Below are positions 11,819 through 23,430 of a stretch of DNA of 64,000 nt, in pieces. Below the pieces are notes generated by a model. It worked only from the letters and a program-made list of their open reading frames with translations. It was not told where the DNA came from and made no database searches. The stretch lies in assembly GCA_030021035.2 (NCBI GenBank), contig JARYZH020000004.1, positions 11,143,590 through 11,207,589 of the forward strand, read 5' to 3'. Position numbers and translations under genes: made by a program. Each line of letters begins with the position of its first letter. Positions within the stretch are counted from its first letter, which is position 1. Source of the stretch: Notholithocarpus densiflorus. Taxonomy: Eukaryota > Streptophyta > Magnoliopsida > Fagales > Fagaceae.

Positions 11819-13588
11819 AAAATTTCTATTTCATCCCTGTAAAGTTTAAAAAGTATCAAATTTCTCATTCTATACATCTACTATTAAAAAGAAAATCACA
11901 AAACGTAGCACATAAAAAAGTTGAGTTGGCCATGTGTGTACTAGGTACTAACTTAAACTTTATAATAAAAAATGTACTAACATAAAGCTTGCTTGAGAGG
12001 CAATTGTTGGTTGAATATGCAGCCTTATGTTGCTTGCATGGGCATTTAGCCATGTGCTGAGAGCCTGAGGCTCATTGTTACAAACTTAGAGTTGCTTCAG
12101 CTAACTTTATGGTATCTGCATATGTCATAGCAGCAAACCCTAAAATCTAAATAATTTGATATCTCCATTATTTGATTGGAATATTTGAACTCAAAATGGA
12201 GAGGGATTTGAACTTAAAAAGAAAGGGTAAAAATTAATAACCATCCATCAGTATTTTATGCTAAAAATTTACAAGAATGATTATTACCACACCAAAAAAA
12301 AAAAAAAAAAATTAAAAGATTAATATCTACATGAATTCCTTGTTGTAGGCCTGAGGTTTGTAGAAGTTAGGTCTGGTCTCTTCACAAGACCTAACTTCAT
12401 TATTGCCCCATCGAAGGCCTAGTCTGTCTTAATAGAAAATTGAATGAGAGCTAGGAAATGATTTTTGTTGATAGAGGGGTAGGAATATGGGATTATAAGA
12501 AATTAATATGAATTTATGGATCAAATAATAAATAATATTCAATTATTATGAAATTTGGCATGTTAATTAAGCATTTAGAAAACATGTCATCCAACATTAT
12601 GATTTTAAATTTATACAGACATACACACACATTTATATATATAGATATATATATATATATATATATATATTAGATTTATTGGCTTGAACTCCCAACCTTA
12701 CAATTTAAGTCACTAACTTTGATATTTATTGTATTATTGTCGAGTTTATTGTAGTTATGTACCAAAGCTATCATTTTGCTCTTGCTAGATGAGAGCATCC
12801 AACATTCCAACCTCAAGATTCTATATTGAGGTAAAAACACAGTTAGCTTTTTTTTTTCTTTTTTTTTTCACACTTCAAATTGTTTCTATTGTTTAAAAAA
12901 AAAAAATGTACAACCTCTGGTGCCTCTTAGGTCTTATCATTGACCATACGATCTTGAATCAATTATTTTGCGGGTCCACCCATGTTTTATGTCACAATGA
13001 AGAAGATATCAAGATTGTCTCTAACCCAATATAGTAACTTGAAAATTGAAAGGGAGGTTTTATATCTATACTACTAATTAAGAGGTTTCTCCTGTTTGGA
13101 TTCTTTATTTTTTAGTTCAAAAATGCCCCTATACCCCTATATTTAAGTAGAGACAAAACTAAAGGACAATCTGGTAAAAATGTAACTCTAACTCCCACTA
13201 AAACATTGCCTAAAAAATAGGACCACTATCTTGTTAATTTTCAAATTTTTTTATCCATTTATAAATTAAATTCTCAAAATAAAAATTATATATAAAAAAT
13301 AAAAACACAAGATTTTTTTTGGCTAAAAAAAAAGGCCTTATCACACACGCTTATGGCCTACAAGTTACAACTGCCATAATAATTGTACTTTATGTCTACC
13401 TAGATCCCAAAAAAAAAAATAATAATAATAAAATTGAACCTGCTTGTGTCTAGCTATTGGGTATGAATGTCAGATATAAATCGAGATGAGAAAAAGGAAA
13501 TAAGAGACAAGAAAATGCAAATGATATATATAGCATGCTTTAATTAATATAATGAACTATATTCACAACACACAAATCAATTTGTGAC
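11819..13588. other. No gene seen
   Basis: AT-rich, with a (TA)n microsatellite near 12,641-12,670 and several A or T runs. Short open frames have no recognisable content. Confidence 0.5.
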
Positions 13589-13638
13589 ATCTTTACTTGA
13601 TGCTCTATTAGAAAAAAAAAACAATCTTTATTTGATGC
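13589..13638 (+). mobile_element. Poly(A) micro-insertion 7 (imperfect duplication)
   Basis: ATCTTTACTTGATGC (13,589-13,603) and ATCTTTATTTGATGC (13,624-13,638) match at 14 of 15 positions. They flank TCTATTAG-A10-CA. Confidence 0.5.
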
Positions 13639-13782
13639 AGGACTTATGATGATACTTGCATTTTCTAGAGAGAAAGATTCTAGGGACAAGTTGGCTTGGC
13701 TGAGCAAAATTCAGCCCAATCCCATAAAATACATAACTGCAGAATCAGCTAGAAGCAATTTAAAGCCAGAGACAATAATTTT

Positions 13783-13842
13783 AAGTCAGGTCTTTACATT
13801 TTTTTTTTTTTTTTTTTTTTGAGAAACAAGTCAGGTCTTTAC
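13783..13842 (-). mobile_element. Poly(A) micro-insertion 8
   Basis: AAGTCAGGTCTTTAC occurs at 13,783-13,797 and 13,828-13,842. The 30-bp insert is GTTTCTC-A22-T on the minus strand. The junction GTTTCTC-A(n) is the same as in micro-insertion 1. Confidence 0.7.
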
Positions 13843-14723
13843 TTATATCTAAACTTTGATTAAATCATATATGTAACTTTTATATTAATTTTTTATTAAA
13901 AATATACATTATTTTATTTTTGAGATGCAAATTTATTAATTAAGTTGTCATATTCAAGTTTTGTTAGCATAGTATAACTAATTCACTTATTTTATATCAG
14001 ATATTTAGATATGATTTCATCAATTTAATTTTGATAAACTTATTTCTATTCAAACAATTGTGAGAAGTATTATCAAATAAAATTTTGTAAGCAATACACG
14101 TATTTAGAAAATAATTTAGGCGATGTTTTATATAGTTTAGTACATTTAGTTAAAGTATTTTCTTCTACAAGTAAAAATTCTTTAAAAACTTATAGTTTTG
14201 AAAGTAAATGTTTATAAGCTATTATCATTTTGTGAAAGCCTAGAGGACCAAAACCATGAGGTTTTCCACTTAAAGACCATTTTTTTTTTTTTTTGCCTAA
14301 CAATATGCTGCCAAGGTCCAATATAAATAAGATCTCACACTAAGATTAAGGTAACAGATTGAATACTCTCAAATTTATCAATTTATTTCCAAAAACGAGA
14401 TTTTCTAAGTATGAGTTGGAGACACTTAGGCCAGCAACACATCAGTTTCTTTTCATCTACGTTTGTTTATTACATATGTTCATTTGCTCAAGTTACATGT
14501 ATATAATCGACTTCAATTTCTCTGAAATCTTTTCAAGATGTTCATATCTAATTTTGGCTCTTTGGAAACATTTCGAAGAACGCACTTCAATGCATTAAAT
14601 CTAGCCTAAAATTTCTCGTCATGCTTGATCCACCTTGTCCCATGAGAATTTTTCCACTTCAAAGAGATGATGAAGTAAGGACGGGTTTTGTTCACTCCAT
14701 CCTGCCCCACTCAAACGTGTGTC
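13843..14723. other. No gene seen
   Basis: Gene-free AT-rich sequence; the 79-codon open frame at 14,359-14,598 has no recognisable domain. Confidence 0.5.
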
Positions 14724-14775
<52 letters not shown>

Positions 14776-14804
14776 CGCGTATGTGTGCGCGCGCGCGCGT
14801 GCGC
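14724..14804. repeat. 81-bp alternating pyrimidine-purine tract (TA)n(TG)n(CG)n, Z-DNA prone
   Basis: From 14,724 to 14,804 every base alternates pyrimidine and purine without a break: TA repeats, then about 12 TG steps, then CG steps, TATGTG, and a second CG block. CG and TG alternation is the classic sequence for left-handed Z-DNA. The CG blocks stand out in a very AT-rich neighbourhood. Confidence 0.9.
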
Positions 14805-15894
14805 TTTTATTTCATATGTATTTTAAATTATAATTTTTCACATAATTTATTATCATTCCTTAAAACATTCGATTTTTCTCTCTTTTGGCACTCTCATGAT
14901 TATCTCTCCCCTCTTTCTTTCATTTCTACACATTATTAATATGAGAGCCAACTCATTAAGAATGTAAAAATTTCTCCAACGTAAGTTGGCCCGAACCTAT
15001 TTCACTCATGCCCCATGCTGATTTACCCATCTTGAAAAGCGGATGAGACGCACTTCAAATTTAACACCGTAACATCCGCCCCATTGTCTTCCCTAATTAT
15101 ATTCCTACTTTGTAAGATGCCAAAGTGCATTATTTTTAACTTATATCGGTGGTCCAATCAACACTTATCAAAAATACATTAATTACATTTCCTCAATCTG
15201 TCCCCTTTCACCTCAAATTTCATTCAGATGTTGAAAGATTTTTTTTTTCTTTAACAACGTGGGTCACAGGAATGGGAGATACGTCCAAAGCCGCCGCCCT
15301 GTCTTACAATAAGAATTTGGATGCTTACAAAATGACATGGTTTTTTGTGTGTGGTCATTTCATATCAATAACATATAGTATTATTTACAGCACCTACTTA
15401 ATTTGTTGTGAATGTATACTCCATTAATTTCTAAAGAAAATATAGTGAATTTAATAATACATATAACATTTTCCGAACTTATTTAAAAAGAATGAAAAGA
15501 CAAAAATTTTCCTGATATTGTTGACCAAATGTTTTAATTAGCAAGCATGTTGGAATTTATCTAACATCTTTAAGTGTAGTTTAAAAAGAAGCAAATATAA
15601 TTTTATTAAACAAACCTATAAAATATCTCTCTAATCTCATGAATTATTTAGTTCGATTTCAGTATCCATTATAAAACATCTACATGTTTTCAACTTTTCT
15701 CTCTCTCCTGCAAGGCTTTTTTTTATAAAATATATTTTATTAATGTAAGTTACATTATTTAAAGTCGATTATACTTGAGATAATATATAATAAATGAATT
15801 AGGAAAGTCAACTAAAGAGATCTACTAATATTATAACTTTATTTAACCATCTATATCCATTCTTCTAAAAAAAAAATATGGTTTGATTTACTTC
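14805..15894. other. No gene seen
   Basis: Gene-free. The 92-codon frame at 15,149-15,427 shows no known motif and I do not support it as a gene. Confidence 0.5.
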
Positions 15895-16045
15895 CAGTAC
15901 TTTTTTAACTAGAATCTCTTTTTGTTTTAATGAAAAATTGTCACATCATCTACTAACTAAATAAAATATGGAGATTAAAACTCATTACCACTTGTCATTA
16001 TTATTTAAAACAAAATGAGATGTCTAGTTAAAAAAATTATTAGAG
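15895..16045 (+). mobile_element. MITE with AGTACTTTTTTAACT ends, copy 1
   Basis: Starts AGTACTTTTTTAACTAGAATCTC and ends with the related inverse (CTAGTTAAAAAAATTATT). The body includes ACTTGTCATT.TTATTTAAAA. A second copy in the same orientation is at 19,535-19,683, where both ends are better preserved. Confidence 0.65.
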
Positions 16046-16072
16046 GTAAGTCAAAAAAAAAAAAAAAAAAAC

Positions 16073-16132
16073 CATCTATATCCATACTACATCAAATTGG
16101 AAACTCAATAAAAAAGCAAGTATGATTGTCCA

Positions 16133-16177
<45 letters not shown>

Positions 16178-16242
16178 AATCTATATCCATACTACATCAA
16201 ATTGGAAACTCAATAAAAACTCAGGTATGTTGTCCATTTTAA
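16073..16242 (+). repeat. Direct duplication around a (TA)n microsatellite
   Basis: ATCTATATCCATACTACATC through TTGTCCATTTTAA is present at about 16,073-16,138 and again at about 16,178-16,242, separated by a long TA run. The two copies differ by only a few bases. The open frame covering the TA run is low-complexity and is not a gene. Confidence 0.75.
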
Positions 16243-16460
16243 GATTTTTTTTTTTTCAAAAAAAAAAATTACTCAATAAAGAATTGTATTACTACATGGT
16301 TAAGAATTATGGAAAAACATTAATAATATGAATATGAACATTTAATAATAAAGAATTATGCTTATCTTGTGGAAACTTATTAATAATTCAGATATAAACT
16401 TTATAACCACTACATTTTAATGACTTATTTAAAAAATTAATTGTATCACAACAACAAAAG

Positions 16461-16640
16461 AATAATGTTAGAGATACAAACTATTTTACAAAATATTTTA
16501 CAAACTGCTGATGTGGTGAGTGATTATTGGCAAATGAAAAAATAATATTAATGGTGGGCCTAAATGACAACCAATAAGAGGTTGATCACATCAACATTTT
16601 GTAAAAATATTGTAAAATAGTTTGTGACTATAGCATTACT
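16461..16640. mobile_element. MITE with ~40-bp terminal inverted repeats
   Basis: The left end AATAATGTTAGAGATACAAA continues CTATTTTACAAAATATTTTAC. The right end is its imperfect inverse, ending TTTGTGACTATAGCATTACT. A half copy, from one terminal repeat into the body, occurs at about 58,905-58,991. I cannot see an unambiguous target duplication, so I leave the superfamily open. Confidence 0.65.
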
Positions 16641-19534
16641 CACAAGTATAACTCTTGCATACGCAAGAAGAAATTTAAGAATAAAATATTTAGATACATA
16701 TTAAATGCTTATACTATATTTAATTTTAAAACTATCTAATATCGATGCTCTTCTTGAAATTTTGTCAACTCTTAAAAAGACTTAGTAAAAATATCATTTG
16801 ATAGAGTGTGTAGATTTTTTTATATTTAATTACTCTATTGTAATTTTTTAAAAATGTTTTTGATTAGATGATTATTTTTCACTTCTTAAAATAATTTTTA
16901 TTATAGTAAGAAATGAATTTAATTAATGTTTTCCTTTTTCAAATAAAAGGTGAAAATTGAGTTATTAGAAAAAATGAAAATGAATACCCAATTCTTTAGA
17001 ATAAATTTTTCATTAAAGCTTAGGCCCATATCAATAATAAGTTTTGGTATGAAATATTTTATAATTTAAAATGGGTTGGAAGTGATTTAAATGGGTTTGA
17101 AGTAAAATGAACTTAGAAGTAGTTTGAAATGGTGTAAAATTTGATTTAAATTGGATGGACACTTGTCAAAAATTAGAGAAGGTATAATTAGAATAACACT
17201 TTGACATCAAATTAGAATGTAATTAAAATCTAATTTAAATTCTTTATTGAGCTTCATCTTTAATCTATTATAATATATTTCGTTAACTAAGTACATATAT
17301 AGGTCAAAAACCGATCTTCTTTTTCTTACTAAAATGGAGCAATCAAGAATAAGTATTTTGTTCATTCTCAAAAAAAAAAAAAAAAAAAATAGTATTTTGC
17401 ATACTCTAGTAAATGATATCCATAAATGGTTTTTTCAAGTGTTAGCAATTCAAAAATAAACATTGAAAGTATTAAACTTAAATAAGAACATTTTTTATGT
17501 ATTTAATTGTAGTTATTTTCAAATATCTCCATACATGTGCATAAAAATTTCAAACTAGCATAAACCAAAAAGAGACATGTGACTAATCAGAATTACATCA
17601 AAAAATATTATGGTTGAAAAAAAAAATCAAGAATGAGTATGAATTTGCAAGTGTCTATTGCTATCTTGAAAGTTACAATACTCATTTTGAGGTTGACTTA
17701 AAATTACACTCAATCATCATAAACTTCATCGTCATCACCTCAATTTAACTGGAGATTCATCATTTCCTTTAATAATTAATAGACGTTTGTTTAAAATTCT
17801 AAATCCACTAAGCTAGATGTTGATGGTGAAAACTCTTTGATTTGAAATTATTAGTGTTTAGTAATACCTTATTATGCCCCACTTACTAATTAATTATCAT
17901 GGGACCAACTCTGTACAGAGTCAAATTTCAAGAGAAAACACACGAGACTATTGATAGCCGTGCATCAGTCCACGTATATAGTTTGAGCCTATTTTTTCTT
18001 TTGCAAAATAATTATTTTGGATCTAATCAGTTAAACATTTATTACTTTAGGTACCAATGCTCCAATTGAAAAGGATTTGGATTAATTCACTTTCAATAAA
18101 TCATGATTCGACATTAGGACGACCAATCATTTTACTGGAGAGATAGCTGATTATAAAAATTTAATTGAACAAAAGTAAAAGTTATAAATCTTATGGATAT
18201 CAGCTTTTTTTTCTTTTTTGAGGAGAGGATATCATCAATTTAACATAAATAGTTATATGTTTCAACAACAAAAGGCAAGGAAAAACTCAGCATTTAAAAC
18301 GGAAAACAGAAATAAAAACATGAAGAGTACTATGATATGTGTGTGTATATATATAGATATATATATATATATATATATAAATTACAAATTCAAGTAGAAT
18401 TTTGGGTACTAAGAAAAAAAATTATTTATAAAAATCATTTTCTTGTATATATCTACATAATATTATATCATAAAAAGTTTTAAATAGTCTAGTTAACGAA
18501 TTATGCAAAGAGAGGATTTTTTTTTTTGGGTTAAATCAATTCTATATTAACATCTATTTCTCTTTTGATAATAATTTAGATTGAGATGTGAACATAAGAC
18601 TTAGAGAAAAATAAAATTGATTTATTATTTTTGTACAATAAAATCCTCTATTTCACTTTTTATGTTCCATGCCATACTAGTTTTGGTTTATATATAAAAG
18701 ATAAATGTTGGTAAAGAGGCAATACAGAATATTTTGTGCAAATGTAAGTTTTATATGGATGTTAAAATTTTAAGTTTTAAATATGAATTTTTTTTTTCTT
18801 ACATTTGGTTTCCTTATGAAGAGGCATGGAACTTTTACAACAACAAAAAAGTGTTTGGGTGAAAATAGAAAGGGAAGAACTTTTACAAGAACAAAAAGTA
18901 TTTAGGTGAAATAGAAAAGGAAAATAAAAACATCAATTCATGTAGCTTATAATATCTAACGTATTAAAATATTATCTTATGAAGTATGCCAACACTATGA
19001 TTTGTTTGTAAAATCAGCAGCAACAACAATAACTAATTTTTTCACTGTGTGTGTTCAAATAATATTCTTCTTTTTAAAATAAAAATATAATTTAAAATTT
19101 TAATAATAAGTAGTACTTATAGTTTAAGTATATAACATGTGTCCTAGTTTAATGAAATTAAAATTTTAAAAAAAAAATTTATTCAATCTTTTATATTTTA
19201 ATATGTCTTACCAATGTTACCATTAATAAAAAATAAAAATAAAAAGTTACTTTCGAATGGCTAACAAAATAATAATAATATCACATGATACCCCAATGAT
19301 GAAAATAAAATAATATGAATAAAAATATGAATAACCGATTCATACAAAGAAGATTAAAACTTAAAAGTAAGAATCATTTTTACGGTAATTTTTCTTTTCT
19401 GCCATCACCTAACACTTTATTAAAGTTATTACTTAATAAAAAGCTATTACTTTTTATTAAGTAATTATGAAACTTATAATTGTTCCAAATTCCTAAGTTG
19501 ACCTTTGCTCAATATTGAGTTTGGCTTACATTTA
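16641..19534. other. No gene seen
   Basis: Gene-free AT-rich sequence with (TA)n near 18,346-18,380. A possible weak micro-insertion lies at 18,195-18,234, where an 8-bp GGATATCA repeat flanks a T-rich insert. No open frame here is convincing. Confidence 0.5.
17352..17399 (+). mobile_element. Poly(A) micro-insertion 9
   Basis: AGTATTTTG at 17,352-17,360 and 17,391-17,399 flanks TTCATTCTC followed by an A tract of about 20. It shares the TTCTC-A(n) junction with several others in the window. The duplication is only 9 bp. Confidence 0.5.
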
Positions 19535-19683
19535 GTACTTTTTAAACTAGAATCTCTTTTTTTTTTTTAATGAAAAACTACCACATCACCTACTAATTAA
19601 ATATAATGTGGGAATTAAAATCCACTGCCACTTGTCATTGTTATTTAAAATAAAGGAAGTGTCAAGTTAAAAAAAGTACTGGA
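19535..19683 (+). mobile_element. MITE with AGTACTTTTTTAACT ends, copy 2
   Basis: Begins AGTACTTTTTAAACTAGAATC and ends GTCAAGTTAAAAAAAGTACT, so both terminal repeats are legible. It aligns along its length with 15,895-16,045. Confidence 0.7.
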
Positions 19684-20010
19684 GATAAGTCAAACCCCTC
19701 AATATTAAGGTTCTACTAGGCACAGGCTATATACCACCACGATTGTGTTGATCGAGAGAAAGGAAACAAAGAAATTTTCTTTTAAAAAAATTATTAAGAT
19801 TGAAATTTTACAGACAAAAAAGCATAAGTATTACTTATTAAATCCAAACTAATTAAAACTTTGCTCGTATAAGATTTGCATCATTGGTCAATACACCCAT
19901 TTACTTGAATTCAATTGGGAAACTTAATATACATTTCTAAAACAATTGTAGCAAATTTTGTCTTAAAAAATAAATTTTCACCATGAAACAAATGAGAAAT
20001 TATTTAATAC

Positions 20011-20120
20011 ACCATCATCAGACTAAGACACCAATCGGTTATTGGTGTAAATGAGAATTGAACCTCATATCTCTTATTAAAACTATTAGAGACTTTGTCA
20101 ATTAATCTAACTAAAACCCA
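20011..20120 (-). mobile_element. tRNA-derived SINE, minus strand
   Basis: On the minus strand: TTAGTTAGATTAATTGACAAAG (A-box region), AATAAGAGATATGAGG, TTCAATTCTCATTTACACCAA (B-box region), then ACCGATTGGTGTCTTAGTCTG. Same family as 2,560-2,714 and 23,281-23,420. Confidence 0.65.
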
Positions 20121-20429
20121 CTAGTTCTCCAATTAAATGTAAACATATGATTGCATTAACTAACTAAAGAATAAATAGTGTTATATTTTTAAAGAAAAAT
20201 TACAACCAATGCACTTGCGTTTGGATTTAATTGAAAACATAATGTATTGCTTTTAACTAACAATGCCTAGTGTGCTCAACCTAAATATGGATATAGTATA
20301 TGGAACCCACATGTAGGATTTGTAGGTTGGAATTTTGTGGGTATAGGGGTTAGTGGTAAATTAATGGATGGTGGATGTAAGCTCTCTCACTAGAGGTTGG
20401 TACTTTTGGTTCCTGCACACGAAGTGCAC

Positions 20430-21050
20430 GGCATTACTGTTGGAGCAATGGGGAGCACTTTGAAGATTTAAGTCAATAGAGTTGTATAAAAATGAACGAG
20501 AGAAGAGTTTTTATCTAGGATTCCATACCTCCAGAGGAGTGGTAAGGGAGTATTTATACCCTTCATCGGCACGTGCTGGACTGGAAGAAGCCATCATGAC
20601 CTCTCTCTACTGAGTAATTCTTAGGTACTCCCGGAGCACGGAGAATAGTGCTCCCTCCTCTCACATTTATGGTGGGGTCCGCTCATTAAATTCATGATGG
20701 GGTCCACTATGAATGTGAGAGGAGGGAGCACCATTTCACTATATTCCGGGACTACCTAAGAATTTTTCCTCTCTACTACTTTTAGTTGACGTAACAGGCT
20801 CACGCCTATCTCATCGTTCTATTGTCCTTTCCAAAGGGTTGAGACTAGCTCCTACCAAAAAGACACGTCACATTGTATTAAATGTCGAATGGATGGTTAA
20901 GAGTAATAAATTTTTTTTTTTCTCTTACACAGTTTATTCTCAAGGCTTTCAATTAAATACTAATCACTGTTCGTGCCGGGTAAGTCCACGAAAGGATAAA
21001 ACGTTGGCCCAAAAAATTCTTTTCAAAGTACAGATAGCAGGACTCGATCA
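20430..21050 (-). mobile_element. Possible LTR-like segment interrupted by a MITE
   Basis: This is less AT-rich than its surroundings. On the minus strand it carries a TATA-like TATAAATACTCCC (complement of 20,547-20,559) and its possible 3' end is CATTGCTCCAACA (near 20,439), as in many plant LTRs. I could not establish matching TG/CA ends with a 5-bp target duplication. A MITE (20,612-20,768) is nested inside it. Tentative. Confidence 0.3.
20603..20777. mobile_element. MITE, 157 bp, 9-bp target duplication
   Basis: Element 20,612-20,768 is flanked by CTCTCTACT at 20,603-20,611 and 20,769-20,777. The left end GAGTAATTCTTAGGTACTCC and the inverted right end GAAAAATTCTTAGGTAGTCC form terminal repeats. 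The similarity continues inward through GTGCTCCCTCCTCTCACATT, giving arms of about 60 bp. A 9-bp duplication suggests a Mutator-type origin. The element is non-coding. Confidence 0.75.
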
Positions 21051-21233
21051 TTAGTGTCAGTCTCCTAGAGTAAAATTAACATCTTAGGGTTATATGAAAT
21101 CCACTTTTATATGAAAATAATGTGTGTAATACATCAGCCGTATAAAAATATTTTTACCAAAAAAAAATATTTATATATATATAAATAATATAAATAATTA
21201 TTATTAAAATAATAAAAATTAGCTGGAATGTTA

Positions 21234-21542
21234 CTACAACTTATCAAGTTTGGTGGCTCCATGACCCTCGGAATTTAAAAAAATCTCACGCGCCATCAAT
21301 ACCAGTGTGATCCAATACATGGTAATGCACCTTGAGAAATATTGGAGCGTGAAATAAACGCGTTGTTTATGCATCTGGAATATCATTGTAGAAACATGCT
21401 TATATGCAGTCCCTGATGATGAATGTCGTAGAACGGTAGAATTGAAAAAAGAAAAATAAAGAAATTCCATTTGACACGGCGCCGCAGCCGCTACAGGTTC
21501 TAAAGATTCGTAGAACATTCGTTTGAGAAATTTCCAAGACAT
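21234..21542 (-). other. Unassigned 102-codon open frame
   Basis: An open frame running from 21,542 down to 21,234 (minus strand) starts MSWKFLKRMFYESLEPVAAA. Its base composition is more GC-balanced and its codons more varied than other open frames in this half of the window. I do not recognise any family. I see no promoter, no partner exon and no signal peptide. It could be a remnant of a gene, an organelle-DNA insertion, or chance. Confidence 0.2.
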
Positions 21543-21658
21543 TTAAATTTTGGGAGATAATAATAAAATAAAATAAAATAAAGTGTGAAACACCAATGGA
21601 TTAGTTCAATATGATTTTGACGGATTATATTTCTAAAAAAATTGTCATGTGTTTTCAG

Positions 21659-21707
21659 AATATTCTGTCATTTTCTTTTTTTATTGGTTAAATATTCTGT
21701 CATTTTC
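21659..21707 (-). mobile_element. Poly(A) micro-insertion 10
   Basis: AATATTCTGTCATTTTC occurs at 21,659-21,675 and 21,691-21,707. The insert is only 15 bp, TAACCAAT-A7 on the minus strand. A short direct duplication by slippage is an alternative, but the T/A tail points to the same class as the others. Confidence 0.55.
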
Positions 21708-22489
21708 ATGAGTACCAGGTTGTGGAAAAATGTATAAACGGTTTAATTTAATATTATTTCACTCTCTTATCTTATCTTTTCTTTTTTTCAAAATAAGAAA
21801 AAACTTAGCTTCAATTTGATTTGGAGTTATCTTCTTCAACTTATTATGTAATAATTGAAGAAATTATCTATGTGTAATTTTAGTCATATAATTTTTTTTT
21901 TTTTAATAAAAAAACATAACTTTATAATGAGTTATTTGACTTATTTTAATAATACATAGTCTTATAAATTACTACATAATGAATTTGAGGAGACTTCTTT
22001 AAACTAGATCGTAACTTAACTTTGTCAGAGTCTTTTTTGTGAAATCTAATTTTATACGGTAGTAATAAAAGTGTGGGTAGTATTATAGTATATATAATAT
22101 TATTAATTCTACACATTTTTGGTTTAAGCTTTTAGATTAAGTAGTACATCAACATCATGTGTGTCCTTGAATAATGTTATGATTTAATATCTGCTGTTGG
22201 GATGAAATTAATATGGATGGAATACGAAAGGAAGTTTAAATCTATGGAGTAAAGTAATATTAAAAATTTAACAAACTAAAATTGGATTGTAACTCTGTGC
22301 AACATGTTAAACTTCATGCGGGATAGAATTCAATTTAACTCCAATATGGATGGTTCATTTTTTCTATTTTACCAAGTTTTTAACTTATTTAGGTTCAAGC
22401 TTCAATTTTTAAACAAAATTTAGGTTGGGAACATAAAATAAACAAAAACTTTGGTCGAAAAATAAATTTATCTCACCCCACCTATGTTA

Positions 22490-22583
22490 AGAGCTTTGTT
22501 GTTCAATCATAGTGTTTCTAATGGAGACATCTAATATTCAAATCCCCTATCTAATTGTAGCTATCGAATTATAAAAAATAAAT
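22490..22583 (+). mobile_element. SINE-like fragment
   Basis: Contains GGAGACATCTAATATTCAAATCCCC (B-box-like) then AATTGTAGCTATCGAATTATAAAAAATAAA. A second copy with the same order lies at 52,040-52,166, so it is a dispersed, probably tRNA-derived retroposon. Confidence 0.55.
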
Positions 22584-22622
22584 TCTCACCCACCGATTTG
22601 CAAAAATAGAAAGACAAGTCAA

Positions 22623-23030
22623 ACCTAATGTCGGCCAAAATGGGCTTTTACCCATTTCTCACAAATTTTACAGCAAAATGCCACATGTTTGAAAATAATT
22701 AGGGAAATGCTCCTGTTTTGAAACTCGATTTTCTAAAAATTGAGTTCCAAATGTAAAACTCGATTTTTGGAACATCGAGTTATAGCGAACGTGAACTTAG
22801 GAAATTTTCTTTTTTTTTGGAACTCGAGTTCCAGATTTTTTTTTTTTTTTTTTTAATTTTTCAGTTTGCTATAACTCGATTGTCCAAAAATCGAGTTTTA
22901 AATTGAAACTCAATTTTTAGAAAATCGAGTTTCAAAACAGGGGCATTTTCCTAATTAGTTTCAGATATGCAGCATTTTGCTGAAAATTTTTGGCGAAATA
23001 GGCAAATGCCCATTTTCTCCACCTAATGTC
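22623..23030. mobile_element. Mutator-like (MULE) MITE, 388 bp, 10-bp target duplication
   Basis: Element 22,633-23,020 is flanked on both sides by ACCTAATGTC (22,623-22,632 and 23,021-23,030). It starts GGCCAAAATGGGC and ends in the inverse of GGAGAAAATGGGC. The arms remain complementary for about 170 bp, including blocks such as CTGTTTTGAAACTCGATTTT and TTTTTGGA.AATCGAGTTATAGC, so the element folds into one large hairpin around a T-rich loop. Long G-starting terminal repeats with 9-10-bp duplications are the hallmark of Mutator-like elements. There is no coding capacity. Confidence 0.85.
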
Positions 23031-23280
23031 TAAGGAAAGTTCCTTCTTACAAAGTACTTTTCCTTTTGTATCTTATGTTTTGTATCTTATGGATTATTAC
23101 CTCCCTGTTAGTTTATACATGTGTATGCATGTGTGAGGAAAGTCCAAGGATCATACATATGGAAATAAGTTAGAGATGACATAGACTAAACTTGGAATTT
23201 AACCGATCTCTAGCTCATGACTATAACGTTCATAAAAAAAAAATTGTATAAATTTAGATTGGTGCTGTGGGTTTCAATTA

Positions 23281-23420
23281 TCTCATCTAGTTAAGTTTTT
23301 TGTCGTTGAATAAAAAATTTGGAGTTAGAATATTACTTTCATCAAAAACTGATTAGTGTCTTGGCTTGATGATAAATATCAATTATCATAAAGTGGACGT
23401 TATAAGTTAAAATTCTATTA
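23281..23420 (+). mobile_element. tRNA-derived SINE, plus strand
   Basis: CATCTAGTTAAGTTTTTTGTCG, then TGAATAAAAAATTTGGAG, ACTGATTAGTGTCTTGGCTTG, ATGATAAATATCAATTATCA and AAGTGGACGTTATAAGTTAAA. It matches in order the minus-strand copies at 2,560-2,714 and 20,011-20,120. Confidence 0.65.
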
Positions 23421-23430
23421 TATTTAAATT

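Noticed and set aside
12660..12740. Possible minus-strand SINE B box near the TA tract
   Set aside because: Only one tRNA-like motif and no second copy of the family in the window.
16122..16331. Open frame over the TA microsatellite
   Set aside because: Begins in an Ile-Tyr repeat from (TA)n; not a protein gene.
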